64,000 bases of DNA from an uncultured Bacteroidia bacterium (GTDB taxonomy: Bacteria; Bacteroidota; Bacteroidia; Bacteroidales; UBA932), in assembly GCA_902792815.1 (NCBI GenBank), contig CADBAY010000006.1, positions 1 through 64,000 of the forward strand, in the 5' to 3' direction. This document shows, piece after piece, positions 16,664 through 26,088 of this stretch. Position numbers and translations under genes: made by a program. Positions within the stretch are counted from its first letter, which is position 1. Each line of letters opens with the position of its first letter. The notes under the pieces are model-generated. The model was not told the DNA's origin, ran no database searches, and saw only the letters and a program-made list of their open reading frames with translations.

Positions 16664-18550
16664 TTAGCGGCCGAAATAAACTAAGAGCACAGAAATGTCG
16701 GCAGGGGAGACCCCGGATATACGGGAAGCTTGACCGATGGTACGCGGAGCGTAACGCTTGAACTTCTGGCGACACTCGATAGTAAGCCCGTTGAGCTTAT
16801 CAAAATCAAAGTTCTCTGGAATCTCGAGCGACTCGAGGCGCCGCTGCTTGTCGGCCTGCAAGCGCTCACGCTGAATATATCCTTTGTATTTAAGATAAAT
16901 CTCGACTGAGTCGACAACCTCACGGTCCGGAATTCCGTCAAGGCCAAACTTAGCAAATGTTCCACGTGGAACAAGTCCAAGAATATCGGCCAAAGAAAGC
17001 TCGGGCCGAGCTGCAACATCAGAAAGACGTTTCGATTCAGTCAGCTCTGCAGAACCATTCATTCTCAAGAACTCATTAGACGCCGCAGCGGTAAGCTTGC
17101 TGGACTCGCAGAGTTCAGTCAAACGACGGGCGGAATCATACTTCCGCATCATACGGGAATATCGCTCTTCAGTAGCTAATCCAATTGCATGGGAGCGTTC
17201 AGTAAGCCTTTGGTCCGCATTATCCTGGCGGAGCAAAATACGATATTCAGCACGCGAAGTAAACATTCGGTACGGCTCATCTACTCCCTTGGTAATTAAA
17301 TCGTCAATGAGAACTCCGATATAAGCCTCATCCCTCGATAGCACGAACGGATCCTTACTGGAAACCGCCAGCGCCGCATTGATTCCGGCAATAAGGCCCT
17401 GGGCTGCCGCTTCTTCATAACCAGTAGTACCGTTCACCTGTCCCGCCAGATACAACCCGTCAACGACACGCGATTCCAGCGTCGCTTTAAGCAGCGAAGG
17501 ATCGAAATAATCATACTCAACAGCATACGCAGGGCGGAACACACGAACATTAGCGAGCCCCGGAATGGCACGAAGGGCATTCATCTGAACCTCAAAGGGG
17601 AGCGAAGACGAAAAGCCCTGAAGATAATACTCGTTTGTGCCGAAACCCTCCGGCTCCATGAAAAGCTGATGTGCATCATTCTCCGGAAACACACGCAACT
17701 TATCCTCGATGCTCGGGCAATACCGAGGTCCTCTGCCGTGAATAACACCGGTAAAAAGAGGGGAGTCATCGAATCCTTCGCGAAGGCGCTGGTGAACTTC
17801 TTCGTTGGTGTGAAGGATAAAACAATCCATCTGCTCACCAATTTTCTGCACCCGGGAAGGAACATCCAAATAAGAAAAGCGTTCCGGCTCGGCATCCCCC
17901 TTCTGGCGTGAAAGCACCGACGTATCAACAGAAGTAATGTCGATTCGCGGGGGAGTGCCGGTCTTCATTCGGCCGGTCGTGATGCCCCGCTCGACGAGCT
18001 GACTTGTGATATGATCCGCGCTCCGCTCACCAATCCTGCCGCCAACCAATTGCCGGCGGCCGACGAATAAACGCCCCGAAAGGAAGGTTCCGGCGGTCAA
18101 AATAAGCTTCTGACACTTAAAAATCCGCCCTCCAAGGGTACGCACGCCGCAGATTTTTGAATTCTCAAAGAGGAAAGATTCTGCTGTATCTTCGTAAATA
18201 CTTAAGCCATAACGATTTACGAGAAACTCTCGCCATATTAGCGAAAATCGGATTTTATCGCACTGTGCCCTGGGGCTCCACATAGCAGGACCCTTGGACT
18301 TATTGAGCATCCTGAACTGCAGCGTGGCAGCATCGGTCACCAGTCCGGAAAACCCTCCGAGAGCATCTATCTCCCTGACTATCTGTCCTTTAGCAATGCC
18401 GCCCATAGCGGGATTGCAACTCATCTTAGCAAATGAGAGCGAGTCCATAGTAAGCAGCAGCACACTCGCGCCAAGCCCCGAAGCCGCCATTGCAGCCTCA
18501 CAACCGGCGTGTCCGCCGCCAACCACTATAACATCAAAACTCTCCTTCAT
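16664..18550 (-). CDS. mnmG: tRNA uridine-5-carboxymethylaminomethyl modification enzyme MnmG (GidA)
   Basis: MnmG, with MnmE, installs the cmnm5 group on the wobble uridine of several tRNAs, using FAD and methylene-THF. The 628-residue protein has the Rossmann motif [12 protein letters not shown] at its N-terminus, the [17 protein letters not shown]-like segment, [10 protein letters not shown] near residue 196, [14 protein letters not shown] near 375, and a helical C-terminal domain that contacts MnmE and tRNA. It follows ybeY by 3 bases on the same strand. A parS-like palindrome lies within the coding sequence at residues of the VPRGTF stretch. The first ATG (18550) fits the family start. 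Confidence 0.96.
   Translation of the reverse strand: MKESFDVIVVGGGHAGCEAAMAASGLGASVLLLTMDSLSFAKMSCNPAMGGIAKGQIVREIDALGGFSGLVTDAATLQFRMLNKSKGPAMWSPRAQCDKIRFSLIWREFLVNRYGLSIYEDTAESFLFENSKICGVRTLGGRIFKCQKLILTAGTFLSGRLFVGRRQLVGGRIGERSADHITSQLVERGITTGRMKTGTPPRIDITSVDTSVLSRQKGDAEPERFSYLDVPSRVQKIGEQMDCFILHTNEEVHQRLREGFDDSPLFTGVIHGRGPRYCPSIEDKLRVFPENDAHQLFMEPEGFGTNEYYLQGFSSSLPFEVQMNALRAIPGLANVRVFRPAYAVEYDYFDPSLLKATLESRVVDGLYLAGQVNGTTGYEEAAAQGLIAGINAALAVSSKDPFVLSRDEAYIGVLIDDLITKGVDEPYRMFTSRAEYRILLRQDNADQRLTERSHAIGLATEERYSRMMRKYDSARRLTELCESSKLTAAASNEFLRMNGSAELTESKRLSDVAARPELSLADILGLVPRGTFAKFGLDGIPDREVVDSVEIYLKYKGYIQRERLQADKQRRLESLEIPENFDFDKLNGLTIECRQKFKRYAPRTIGQASRISGVSPADISVLLVYFGR
16958..16973. promoter_or_regulatory. 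parS-like ParB binding site inside mnmG
   Basis: TGTTCCACGTGGAACA is a perfect 16-bp palindrome and matches the parS consensus TGTTnCACGTGAAACA except at one symmetric position. On the coding strand it encodes the VPRGTF segment of MnmG. parS sites near or inside gidA/mnmG are known from other bacteria, usually in the origin-proximal part of the chromosome. Confidence 0.8.
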
Positions 18551-18553
18551 AAT

Positions 18554-18979
18554 CTACTCGCTCATCCGGCGCCTAAGTTCAAGACTCTTGTTCTCCATGG
18601 AGCGCATCTCCGCCTGATCGGCTTCGGTATGATCGTCGTATCCTATCAGATGGAGCAAACCATGAACGATCACCCGGTGCAGTTCCTCATCGAAAGAGGC
18701 TCCGTAGAAAGCCGCATTCTCCCGCACCGAATCAATACTTATAAAAAGATCTCCCGACACAACGGGCTTCTCAGAATAGTCGAAAGTAATGATGTCTGTG
18801 TAGTAGTCGTGGCCTAAATATTGCAAGTTGATGTTCAGCAGATACGTATCGGAGCAGAAAATAATATTGACCTCACCGAGTCGGCATTGTTCCTGCTGAG
18901 CCACCCTGCGGAGCCAAGCGTTGTTGAAACGCCTGCCCGTGTACTTGTATTCAATATCCTCAAAAAAATAACGTACCAT
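18554..18979 (-). CDS. ybeY: Endoribonuclease YbeY (rRNA maturation)
   Basis: YbeY is a metal-dependent RNase involved in 16S rRNA 3' end processing and ribosome quality control. The 141-residue protein carries the zinc motif HRVIVHGLLHLIGYDDHT (family H..HG.LHL.GYDH) near residue 100 and the preceding TDIITFDYSEKPVVSGDLFIS typical of the fold. It is the first gene of the ybeY-mnmG transcript, and a TAGATTTG box lies 23 bases before its ATG. Confidence 0.95.
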   Translation of the reverse strand: MVRYFFEDIEYKYTGRRFNNAWLRRVAQQEQCRLGEVNIIFCSDTYLLNINLQYLGHDYYTDIITFDYSEKPVVSGDLFISIDSVRENAAFYGASFDEELHRVIVHGLLHLIGYDDHTEADQAEMRSMENKSLELRRRMSE

Positions 18980-19002
18980 TTGCGTGCGGTCAAAAATCGC
19001 CG

Positions 19003-19010
19003 CAAATCTA
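19003..19010 (-). promoter_or_regulatory. Predicted -7 box of ybeY-mnmG
   Basis: The minus strand reads TAGATTTG, 23 bases upstream of the ybeY ATG at 18979. Confidence 0.55.
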
Positions 19011-19080
19011 CAACAAAAATTGGAATTGAAATTAATAATTCATATCTTTACCGCTTGAACGAAATAAAATAACACTAGAT

Positions 19081-19770
19081 ATGGAAGTCAAGAAATCACA
19101 AAAGGCCAGTCTCGAAAATAAGCGTTTGCTTTTCGTCGAGATAGGATTTGTACTCGCTCTCCTGGCAGTGCTCTTCGCTTTCGAGTGGAGCAGCAAGGAG
19201 AAGGCAGACTCCGGCCTGCTGGCAGAGAACAAAGAACTTATTGAAGAAGAAATCATTCCTATCACCCAGGAGACTCCTCCCCCGCCGCCCGAGCTCGCTA
19301 AGGTTCCTATCCTTTCAGACCAGATCGACATTATCGACGACGATATCAAAGTCAACGATAATATCATCAACCTCGAAGATGAAGCCAACCTTGGTGTAGA
19401 AATCCAGGACTACGTAGAGGAAGTCAAAGAAGAGGTAGTGGAAGAGGAAACCATTCCGTTCCAGCTCGTTGAAGAGAAGCCCAAATTCATGGGCGGCGAC
19501 GCCAACGAATTCTCCAAATGGGTTAACCAGAGGCTCGTTTATCCCGAGGTTGCCAAAGAGAACGGAGTCCAGGGCCGCGTGATGCTTCAGTTCACCGTAG
19601 GTACCGACGGCAGCGTCTCCGGCGTCAAGGTTCTCCGTGGCGTTGACCCTTCGCTCGACAAAGAGGCCGTACGTGTTGTTTCCCAGTCCCCTAAGTGGAC
19701 TCCCGGCAAGCAGCGTGACCGCAAGGTCAAGGTGACCTATACCTTCCCTGTTATCTTCCAGCTGAGATAA
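19081..19770 (+). CDS. TonB-like energy transducer
   Basis: This 229-residue protein has a cytoplasmic N-terminus, one transmembrane helix at about residues 17-36 (FVEIGFVLALLAVLFAF) and a periplasmic Pro/acidic linker (ITQETPPPPPELAKV, then Asp/Glu-rich). The C-terminal TonB domain has VYPEVAKENGVQGRVMLQFTV, DGSVSGVKVLRGVDPSLDKEA and SPKWTPGKQRDRKVKVTYTFPV. Such proteins pass proton-motive energy from ExbBD to outer-membrane TonB-dependent receptors. No exbBD or receptor gene is nearby. The upstream TATCTTTA (19043) is a one-mismatch -7 box. A terminator follows. Confidence 0.93.
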   Translation: MEVKKSQKASLENKRLLFVEIGFVLALLAVLFAFEWSSKEKADSGLLAENKELIEEEIIPITQETPPPPPELAKVPILSDQIDIIDDDIKVNDNIINLEDEANLGVEIQDYVEEVKEEVVEEETIPFQLVEEKPKFMGGDANEFSKWVNQRLVYPEVAKENGVQGRVMLQFTVGTDGSVSGVKVLRGVDPSLDKEAVRVVSQSPKWTPGKQRDRKVKVTYTFPVIFQLR

Positions 19771-19790
19771 AAACACACCTTAACCCTATA

Positions 19791-19820
19791 AAGGCTGTCC
19801 CTCTCGGATGGCCTTTTTTC
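19791..19820 (+). terminator. Rho-independent terminator after tonB
   Basis: AAGGCTGTCC (19791-19800) pairs with GGATGGCCTT (19806-19815), one imperfect pair and a 5-base loop, followed by TTTT. Confidence 0.82.
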
Positions 19821-19832
19821 GATGAATAATGA

Positions 19833-19956
19833 TTGAAAACATTCTGTTACTAGCTGCAGACTACGGCCTTCGGCCTATCCCTCCCGCAAGCGGGCCCCTC
19901 CCACTCACGACTGCGTGGGCGCAGACGGTCTGCAGCTAGTAACAGAATGTTTTCAA
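19833..19956. repeat. Multi-hairpin palindromic element, family 2 (copy A), abutting hflX
   Basis: Outer arms 19833-19861 and 19928-19956 are perfectly complementary over 29 bp. The 66-base interior (19862-19927) contains the hairpins GGCC/GGCC (TTC loop), CCCGC/GCGGG and CTGCG/CGCAG, separated by TCCCTCCC, CCCTCCC and CTCACG joints. The interior differs at only one base from copy B (37220-37285), and both copies share the innermost 9 bp of the outer stem (GCTGCAGAC). The remaining 20 outer base pairs are unrelated to those of copy B. It ends 11 bases before the hflX start codon. Confidence 0.92.
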
Positions 19957-19967
19957 ACTGATTATAT

Positions 19968-21140
19968 ATGGAAGAAAGAGCTGTATTTGTAGGAATAATC
20001 CGCCAAGGAGAGGACGAGCGCAAGGTAAAAGAGTACCTTGACGAGCTGGAATTCCTGGCCGACACCGCCGGAGTGGCCGGAGACCGCAAGTTTGTCCAAA
20101 AACTGGACAAACCCGAGAAAGCCACATACATACGCAGCGGCAAACTGGACGAAATAGCCGCCTACTGCGAAGAAAACGAAATAAAATACGTCATCTTTGA
20201 CGACGAACTCACGGCAATGCAGCAACGCAACGTCGAGAAAGTCATCAAAACCTCGTCCGTCATCGACCGCACCAGCCTCATCCTCGAAATATTCTCCCAG
20301 CGCGCTCAAACATCCTACGCCAAAATGCAGGTAGAACTAGCCCGCTACAACTATATGCTCCCCCGTCTTGCCGGCATGTGGACCCACCTTGAGAGGCAGC
20401 GGGGAGGTATAGGAACCCGCGGCGGTATGGGCGAAAGCCAGATCGAGGTTGACCGCCGCATCGTCCGCGAGAGGATAGCACGCCTCAAAGAGCAATTAAA
20501 GAAGGTAGATAAGCAAATGGCTACCCAGCGCGGCAACAGGGGCAGCCTGGTGCGTCTCTCGCTCGTAGGCTACACCAACGTAGGCAAGAGCACCCTTATG
20601 AACCTGCTGAGCAAATCGACAGTCTTTGCCGAAAATAAACTCTTCGCCACCCTCGACACCACCGTCCGCAAAGTCGTCATCGAAAACTGTCCCTTCCTGC
20701 TAAGCGACACGGTAGGATTCATACGCAAACTCCCCACCCAGCTCATCGAGGCCTTTAAAAGCACGCTCGACGAGGTGCGCGAGGCCGACGTGCTGGTACA
20801 CGTAGTGGATGTATCCGCCCCCGACTTCGAAGAGCAGATGGAAGTCGTCCAAAAGACCCTCGACGAGATAGGCGCGGGGGACAAGCCGCAGTACGTAATC
20901 TTCAATAAGACAGATGCTTACGAATACGAAGAATACGACCCCTTCTCGCTCGTGCCAAAGGGCAAGCAGAACCGCACCCTCGACGACCTGAAGCACGAAT
21001 GGATAGACGAGAAGAAGGTTCCCTGCATCTTCATGTCGGCATTAAGCCGCAACGGCCTGCCCAAACTCCGCAGTGACCTTTACAAAATGGTCGCGGAAAT
21101 TCACGCAGGCCGCTGGCCGTTCAATAATTTCCTCTGGTAG
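19968..21140 (+). CDS. hflX: Ribosome-associated GTPase HflX
   Basis: HflX is a GTPase that binds 50S subunits and splits stalled ribosomes. The 390-residue protein has the HflX N-terminal domain (YIRSGKLDEIAAYCEENEI, DRTSLILEIFSQRAQT), the glycine-rich linker GGIGTRGGMGESQIEVDRR, and the G motifs GYTNVGKST (G1), DTVGFIRKLP (G3) and FNKTD (G4). The length is normal for the family. There is no recognisable -7 box between the tonB terminator and the ATG. A family 2 palindromic element fills that space and ends 11 bases before the start, so it may be part of the 5' leader. Confidence 0.95.
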   Translation: MEERAVFVGIIRQGEDERKVKEYLDELEFLADTAGVAGDRKFVQKLDKPEKATYIRSGKLDEIAAYCEENEIKYVIFDDELTAMQQRNVEKVIKTSSVIDRTSLILEIFSQRAQTSYAKMQVELARYNYMLPRLAGMWTHLERQRGGIGTRGGMGESQIEVDRRIVRERIARLKEQLKKVDKQMATQRGNRGSLVRLSLVGYTNVGKSTLMNLLSKSTVFAENKLFATLDTTVRKVVIENCPFLLSDTVGFIRKLPTQLIEAFKSTLDEVREADVLVHVVDVSAPDFEEQMEVVQKTLDEIGAGDKPQYVIFNKTDAYEYEEYDPFSLVPKGKQNRTLDDLKHEWIDEKKVPCIFMSALSRNGLPKLRSDLYKMVAEIHAGRWPFNNFLW

Positions 21141-21148
21141 CTTCTTAG

Positions 21149-21928
21149 TTAGTCAGAGAACTTTGCCTTCAAGAACTCCCTGTTCAGGCGGGCAATGTGA
21201 GCCACGGTAATACCCTTAGGGCACTCCAGCTCGCATGCACGAGTGTTGGTGCAGTTACCAAAGCCCAACTCATCCATCTTGGCCACCATAGCCTTAGCCC
21301 TGCGCTTGGCCTCGGGACGGCCCTGAGGCAAAAGAGCCAAAGAGCTTACACGCGCGGCCACAAACAGCATGGCGGAGCCGTTCTTACAAGTAGCAACACA
21401 AGCGCCGCAACCAACGCAGGCCGCTGCATCCATACTCTCCTCGGCCCTGTCGTGAGGGATAAGGATATTGTTGGCATCTTGCGCAGATCCGGTACGTACG
21501 GAAATGAAGCCGCCGGCCTGCAGAATCTTGTCAAATGCAGTACGGTCAACCACAAGATCCTTTATAACAGGGAAAGCTGCGCTTCTCCAAGGCTCTACCG
21601 TAATGGTGGCGCCATCCTTAAAATGACGCATAAACAACTGGCAGGTAGTCACGTGGTCGTCCGGACCATGGGCGCGCCCGTCGATGTACAGCGAGCAAGC
21701 GCCGCATATACCCTCGCGGCAGTCGTGGTCGAACGATACCGGACCGCTGCTCTTGCAGCCGCGCTCCACAGCCACGGGGTCGCATCCCTCGCGGATAAGC
21801 TGCTCGTTAAGGATGTCAAGCATCTCAAGGAAGGACGCATCTTCCTCTATACCAGAAATATGATATGTTTCGAAATGGCCCTTTGCCTTGGCGTTCTTCT
21901 GACGCCAAATCTTTAAATTGAATTCCAT
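21149..21928 (-). CDS. sdhB: Fumarate reductase/succinate dehydrogenase iron-sulfur subunit
   Basis: This 259-residue subunit carries electrons between the flavoprotein and the quinone site at the inner membrane. Cysteine motifs are those of a type B enzyme: [15 protein letters not shown] plus a later Cys (DDHVTTC) for the 2Fe-2S cluster, [11 protein letters not shown] and [12 protein letters not shown] for the other clusters. The start at 21928 ([11 protein letters not shown]) is chosen because it follows the sdhA stop by one base; an upstream in-frame ATG would overlap sdhA. It is the last gene of an sdhA-sdhB pair; no membrane-anchor gene is adjacent. Confidence 0.93.
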   Translation of the reverse strand: MEFNLKIWRQKNAKAKGHFETYHISGIEEDASFLEMLDILNEQLIREGCDPVAVERGCKSSGPVSFDHDCREGICGACSLYIDGRAHGPDDHVTTCQLFMRHFKDGATITVEPWRSAAFPVIKDLVVDRTAFDKILQAGGFISVRTGSAQDANNILIPHDRAEESMDAAACVGCGACVATCKNGSAMLFVAARVSSLALLPQGRPEAKRRAKAMVAKMDELGFGNCTNTRACELECPKGITVAHIARLNREFLKAKFSD

Positions 21929-21929
21929 A

Positions 21930-23876
21930 TTAGTCTTTGTAATTTCTGGTAATAACCTTAATGTTCTCGTAAACAAGCGGCTCCTTGTGCAGCTCGGGCT
22001 CTACGCCCTCGCCCTTGTATTCCCAAGCCGCCACATACATATAATTAGCATCGTCCCTCTTGGCCTCGCCCTCTTCGGTCTGGCTCTCCACGCGGAAGTG
22101 GCCGCCGCAAGACTCGTTGCGGTTAAGGGCGTCGCGCGCCATAAGTTCGCCTATATCAAAGAAATCTTCAAGCCTCAGGGCCTTCTCCAGCTCCTGGTTG
22201 AACTCGAACTGGGTGCCGGGCACCTTGACATTCTCATAGAAGCGCTGGCGCAGGTTTTTGATAAGTTCGATTGCCTTCTCAAGACCCGCCTTCTCGCGCG
22301 CCATACCCACATACTCCCACATAATGTGCCCGAGTTCCTTGTGAATAGAATCGACAGTCTCGGTACCATTGATGGAAAGAAGCCTGTCTATACGTGCCTG
22401 GACGGCCTTCTCGGCCTCGGCAAACTCGGGACGGGTAACATCGGTCTTGGGCTCTGCGAACTTCTTGGACAGATAGTCGCCGATGGTAACGGGAACGATG
22501 AAATAACCGTCGGCAAGGCCCTGCATAAGGGCCGAAGCGCCCAGACGGTTGCCGCCGTGGTCGGAGAAGTTGGCCTCGCCGATGGCGTACAGGCCGGGAA
22601 TGGTGGTCTGAAGGTCGTAGTCAACCCAAATACCGCCCATAGTGTAGTGGATGGCGGGATAAATCATCATAGGCTCCTCCCAAGGGGACGAAGCGGTGAT
22701 TTTCTCGTACATCTCGAACAGGTTTCCGTAACGCTCGGCAACTTTCTGATGCCCAAGGCGTTGGATTGCGTCGGCAAAGTCCAGGAACACGGCCAGGCCG
22801 GTCTCGTTCACGCCGAAGCCTGCATCGCACCTCTCTTTGGCGGCGCGTGAAGCCACGTCACGGGGAACCAGGTTACCGAAGGCCGGATAACGGCGCTCGA
22901 GATAGTAGTCGCGGTCCTCTTCGGGAATCTGCGAGGCCTTGATCTGGTGCTTGCGGAGCTTCTCTACATCTTCCAGCTTCTTGGGAACCCAGATACGGCC
23001 GTCGTTACGAAGACTCTCGCTCATAAGGGTAAGCTTGCACTGCTGGTCACCGTGTACCGGGATACAGGTGGGGTGGATCTGCGCAAAGCAAGGGTTGGCA
23101 AAATATGCGCCCTTCTTATAGCACTGCAGCGCCGCCGAACCGTTGGAGTTCATAGCGTTGGTAGACAGGAAGTAAGTGTTTCCGTATCCTCCGGTGGCAA
23201 TGATAACTGCGTGCGCCCCGAACCTTTCAAGCTGGCCGGTCACCAGGTTGCGGGTAATGATACCCTTTGCCTCGCCGTTTATAACCACCAGGTCAAGCAT
23301 CTCGTGACGGGGGTACGACTTGACAGTGCCCGCTGCAATCTCTTTATTCAACGATGCATAAGCACCAAGGAGCAGCTGCTGGCCGGTTTGACCGCGGGCA
23401 TAGAACGTACGGCTCACCTGCACGCCGCCGAAAGAACGGTTGGCCAGATATCCGCCGTATTCGCGGGCAAACGGGATGCCCTGCGCAACACATTGGTCGA
23501 TAATAGCGGCGCTCACCTCGGCCAGACGGTACACATTAGCCTCGCGGGCACGATAGTCACCTCCCTTGATGGTATCGTAGAAGAGGCGGTACACAGAGTC
23601 GTTGTCGTTCTGGTAATTCTTTGCAGCGTTTATACCTCCCTGCGCGGCAATAGAGTGTGCACGGCGCGGAGAGTCGCTGATACAGAATATCTTAACGTTG
23701 TATCCCAACTCGCCCAGCGACGCAGCTGCAGACGCTCCGCCAAGCCCGGTACCCACTACGATAATCTCGAGTTTACGTTTGTTGTTGGGACTAACCAAGT
23801 GAATTTCCGACTTCCTTTTGGTCCATTTCTGCGCCAAAGGTCCCTCGGGAATCTTTGAAGTAAATTTATCGGCCAT
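21930..23876 (-). CDS. sdhA: Fumarate reductase/succinate dehydrogenase flavoprotein subunit
   Basis: This 648-residue subunit covalently binds FAD and interconverts succinate and fumarate. It has the dinucleotide-binding motif [20 protein letters not shown] near residue 40, the [15 protein letters not shown] flavinylation region, the [21 protein letters not shown] segment, [10 protein letters not shown] near residue 269, and [31 protein letters not shown]-type C-terminal FAD contacts. Its upstream gap (23877-23960) holds a promoter-like TATCTTCG (one mismatch) but no sdhC, which in Bacteroides stands directly before sdhA. The cytochrome b anchor must be elsewhere or missing. Confidence 0.93.
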   Translation of the reverse strand: MADKFTSKIPEGPLAQKWTKRKSEIHLVSPNNKRKLEIIVVGTGLGGASAAASLGELGYNVKIFCISDSPRRAHSIAAQGGINAAKNYQNDNDSVYRLFYDTIKGGDYRAREANVYRLAEVSAAIIDQCVAQGIPFAREYGGYLANRSFGGVQVSRTFYARGQTGQQLLLGAYASLNKEIAAGTVKSYPRHEMLDLVVINGEAKGIITRNLVTGQLERFGAHAVIIATGGYGNTYFLSTNAMNSNGSAALQCYKKGAYFANPCFAQIHPTCIPVHGDQQCKLTLMSESLRNDGRIWVPKKLEDVEKLRKHQIKASQIPEEDRDYYLERRYPAFGNLVPRDVASRAAKERCDAGFGVNETGLAVFLDFADAIQRLGHQKVAERYGNLFEMYEKITASSPWEEPMMIYPAIHYTMGGIWVDYDLQTTIPGLYAIGEANFSDHGGNRLGASALMQGLADGYFIVPVTIGDYLSKKFAEPKTDVTRPEFAEAEKAVQARIDRLLSINGTETVDSIHKELGHIMWEYVGMAREKAGLEKAIELIKNLRQRFYENVKVPGTQFEFNQELEKALRLEDFFDIGELMARDALNRNESCGGHFRVESQTEEGEAKRDDANYMYVAAWEYKGEGVEPELHKEPLVYENIKVITRNYKD

Positions 23877-23960
23877 TTGTATTATAAATTAATTGGTATT
23901 CTATAATAGGGCGAAGATACAACAAAAATCTGACAAGGACAAACGGACGGCGTTAATTGC

Positions 23961-25583
23961 CTAACTCTGCTCTGTCTGAAGGAACACTTGCCTAAGCCAG
24001 GTGTGCAGTTTCAGACCTTCTATAGACGGACCGATCTTCTTTCTTATATTGCCGTTTATATGAATAATACTGCCGGTGTGCAAGTAATCATTCATCTCCT
24101 TCAAAGAATAACCCGACACATACAGGGCGCACAGGCCCACTTCCTCTGCCGTCAGGCCATAATCCAATAGCTTTGAAGCAAAATTCCGGTAAGAAAGGGC
24201 ATACACCATGCCCACAGAACGAAGCAGCTCCTTACGGCCCTCGTCAATACGTTCGATATCTTTCCGGGAGGCAAGGACGGAAGGGGAGAACTTGTCGGAA
24301 TACAAATACGGCCGCAATGTTTTAAGCCGCTTTTCCAGCGTTTCTTTCAATTCGTTTTGTCCTTGTCCCTCTCCCATCATCTCGGCTATGAATTTATACT
24401 CCGACTGCGCCTCCGACACTGCTCGCTTATAGCTGCCGGCCCGTTTTTTAAACACCACAACCAAAGTCACTATACCCGCGAGCAGAAGGGCCACCAAAAG
24501 GGATAAGCCTATTCGTAAACGGAGGCTCTTCTCCGCCTTAAGAGCATTCTTGTAGCGCTCTTCAATAAAGCGGACATCGTTGTTAAAGACAGAATTATGG
24601 AAATTCTCTATCAATTCTTGATAGATTAATTCTGCGTTTAAGGCTTCTTCAAAGCGACCTTTAGCCCTATTTAACTCAAAGAGTTCCGAATAATATTGAA
24701 TCTTTTCAAAACCTGAACATGCTAAAGGATTAAAATGATACTTGTCAAGAGCCTTTTCTGCTTCATTGATATTACCTGTCTTTGTGTAAATTTGAGCAAG
24801 AAGTAAATATTTAGGTTGAATAGAAAAAGAGTCACACTTACTAGCATAGGATTCAAGCTTGTCTATTATGCTTTCCTTTGTTTCGGTAGTGTCACCAATG
24901 GCAATACGTAAACGGGACTCATAGTATTCTACAGGAACCGGTATCTTATTCTCTTTTAACCATTTCTCTAAGGAAAGTAATTCTTCTGCTGCTTTTTGAT
25001 AATCTTTTCTGACAATTTGAAGCGCTGCAATATCAAGAGAATTCCGAATATAAAACATAGGATTATAAAGACCTGCCGCAAAATGCTTTGATTTCATTGT
25101 TTCTTCAAGCGCCATGTCTAAAGCAAATTGCTTGTAATAGACTCTTGCTTTTACGCTATAAAAAGAAGCAACATTTTTATCTGGAATCTTCTTTCCAATA
25201 TACTTTCCCGCTTTCAAAAAAGCATCCATCGCGGCTGAATATTGTTCAGCATTCTCATAAACGCGGCCCTGATAATAAAAGGTCAGGAAACGGTGATATA
25301 CATCTCCATGATAAGAGTAATAATCAGCTGCTTGTCTGATCAGGGAATCCGACTTTACATCGATATAGTTCTTGTCCAGCGCTATCGAGTATAGTAATGA
25401 ATAAAGAGCTTTCTCCTTTGCTCCGGTCAATTCCCCTTGGCCAATCTCGCCCAAACAGGCAAGTGCACTATCCGGCCTTTCCTGGACAAGTCTCTCAATA
25501 TCATTCAGTTTTGATAAACCGCTGTTTGCGCCACACCCCGCGGCCACCAACAGCAAAAGAATCAACACAACTTTGCTTTTCAT
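23961..25583 (-). CDS. TPR lipoprotein with transmembrane segment and C-terminal HTH (LuxR-like) regulator
   Basis: This 540-residue protein has a layout common in Bacteroidetes. A lipoprotein-type signal (MKSKVVLILLLLVAAGC) is followed by roughly 300 residues of tetratricopeptide-like helices (YYQGRVYENAEQYSAAMDAFLKAGKYI, AQIYTKTGNINEAEKALDKY). A transmembrane helix (LSLLVALLLAGIVTLVVVF) lies near residue 365 and a coiled region after it. The HTH-like end (LTAEEVGLCALYVSGYSLKEMNDYLHTG, then INGNIRKKIG) resembles LuxR-type recognition helices. It presumably senses an envelope signal and acts on DNA. The ATG at 25583 is preferred over the GTG at 25589; a GAACTTTG box ends 5 bases before it. 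It is transcribed away from the Rhs locus and may regulate it, which is inference. Confidence 0.8.
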   Translation of the reverse strand: MKSKVVLILLLLVAAGCGANSGLSKLNDIERLVQERPDSALACLGEIGQGELTGAKEKALYSLLYSIALDKNYIDVKSDSLIRQAADYYSYHGDVYHRFLTFYYQGRVYENAEQYSAAMDAFLKAGKYIGKKIPDKNVASFYSVKARVYYKQFALDMALEETMKSKHFAAGLYNPMFYIRNSLDIAALQIVRKDYQKAAEELLSLEKWLKENKIPVPVEYYESRLRIAIGDTTETKESIIDKLESYASKCDSFSIQPKYLLLAQIYTKTGNINEAEKALDKYHFNPLACSGFEKIQYYSELFELNRAKGRFEEALNAELIYQELIENFHNSVFNNDVRFIEERYKNALKAEKSLRLRIGLSLLVALLLAGIVTLVVVFKKRAGSYKRAVSEAQSEYKFIAEMMGEGQGQNELKETLEKRLKTLRPYLYSDKFSPSVLASRKDIERIDEGRKELLRSVGMVYALSYRNFASKLLDYGLTAEEVGLCALYVSGYSLKEMNDYLHTGSIIHINGNIRKKIGPSIEGLKLHTWLRQVFLQTEQS

Positions 25584-25612
25584 ACTCACAAAGTTCGCAC
25601 ATTTTTTTCAAC

Positions 25613-25871
25613 AAAAAAGGGCCGCAGACTGTTTTTAAAAAGAGTTTGAGTTTTTCCTAATCATAAAAACACGCGGCCCATATACCAGACAAAAAAACAG
25701 GCACAGGAGACCTTCGCGAACGGGGTTGTAGCGCCCTATGACGATAGGAATCCCGTACCTGTAAGGCACGAGCCTATCGCCAATCTCGTCATAAACACTT
25801 CTGAGGCTACAAGTTCGTTCGCGAATTGACGAGAGTATTTGGTAGAGCTATAAAGTAATACTCATAGTTTC
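25613..25871 (-). ncRNA. Candidate structured non-coding RNA with terminal hairpin complementary to the Rhs-operon leader
   Basis: A minus-strand TACTTTTG box (25877-25884) predicts a start near 25871. The transcript would form a small hairpin (25833-25839 with 25857-25863). A long rod follows: 25713-25722 with 25816-25825, 25726-25732 with 25806-25812, and 25737-25744 with 25786-25793, closed by GATAGG/CCTATC. A T7 run lies at 25691-25697. A second stem (25673-25679 with 25619-25625, extended by 25664-25671 with 25630-25637) is followed by six T (25613-25618). The loop of this last hairpin is complementary to the leader of the DUF3244-Rhs mRNA. The rod with an asymmetric central bulge also recalls 6S RNA, so a 6S-type RNA ending at the T7 run is an alternative. 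No protein-coding frame fits. Confidence 0.55.
25644..25671. repeat. 28-base near-copy of the DUF3244-Rhs mRNA leader
   Basis: The plus strand here matches 26062-26089 at 26 of 28 positions; both differences are C here and T in the leader. In the second copy this segment runs from about the predicted transcription start to the A of the start codon. Here it is not followed by a gene. On the minus strand it lies inside a terminator-like hairpin. Confidence 0.85.
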
Positions 25872-25876
25872 TTTCG

Positions 25877-25884
25877 CAAAAGTA
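25877..25884 (-). promoter_or_regulatory. Predicted promoter of the minus-strand RNA
   Basis: The minus strand reads TACTTTTG (TAnnTTTG). An ATTG lies about 19 bases upstream at the position expected for the -33 element. Confidence 0.55.
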
Positions 25885-26052
25885 ATAAATAAAAGCCAAA
25901 AAACAATTATTAGGTTCCAAAAAGAAGGATCTTTTGGTCTCTTTTTTAGGTTTTTTCTTTTTGTAAAGAATTGAAAAATTAAATGATTAATAATCAACAC
26001 TTTACACAGGTAAAAATATTTTTATTTTCATTGTCTTGCGGTATCTTCTCCG
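25885..26052. other. AT-rich spacer between the ncRNA promoter and the Rhs-operon promoter
   Basis: Very AT-rich sequence with a GGATCTTTTGGTCTC stretch and poly-T/poly-A runs. It contains no open frame worth calling and no repeat beyond those listed. It probably holds the upstream promoter elements of the two divergent transcripts. Confidence 0.5.
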
Positions 26053-26060
26053 TAACTTTG
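26053..26060 (+). promoter_or_regulatory. Predicted -7 box of the DUF3244-Rhs operon
   Basis: TAACTTTG matches TAnnTTTG, with a TTG-containing stretch about 20 bases upstream. It predicts an mRNA start near 26066 and a leader of about 23 bases. Confidence 0.65.
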
Positions 26061-26088
26061 CGTTTGAGTTTTTCTTAATTATAAAAAC

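Noticed and set aside
25691-25871. tmRNA, SRP RNA or RNase P RNA
   Set aside because: No tRNA-like ends or CCA, no SRP domain IV pattern and no conserved RNase P core were seen; only the rod shape, which is 6S-like at best.
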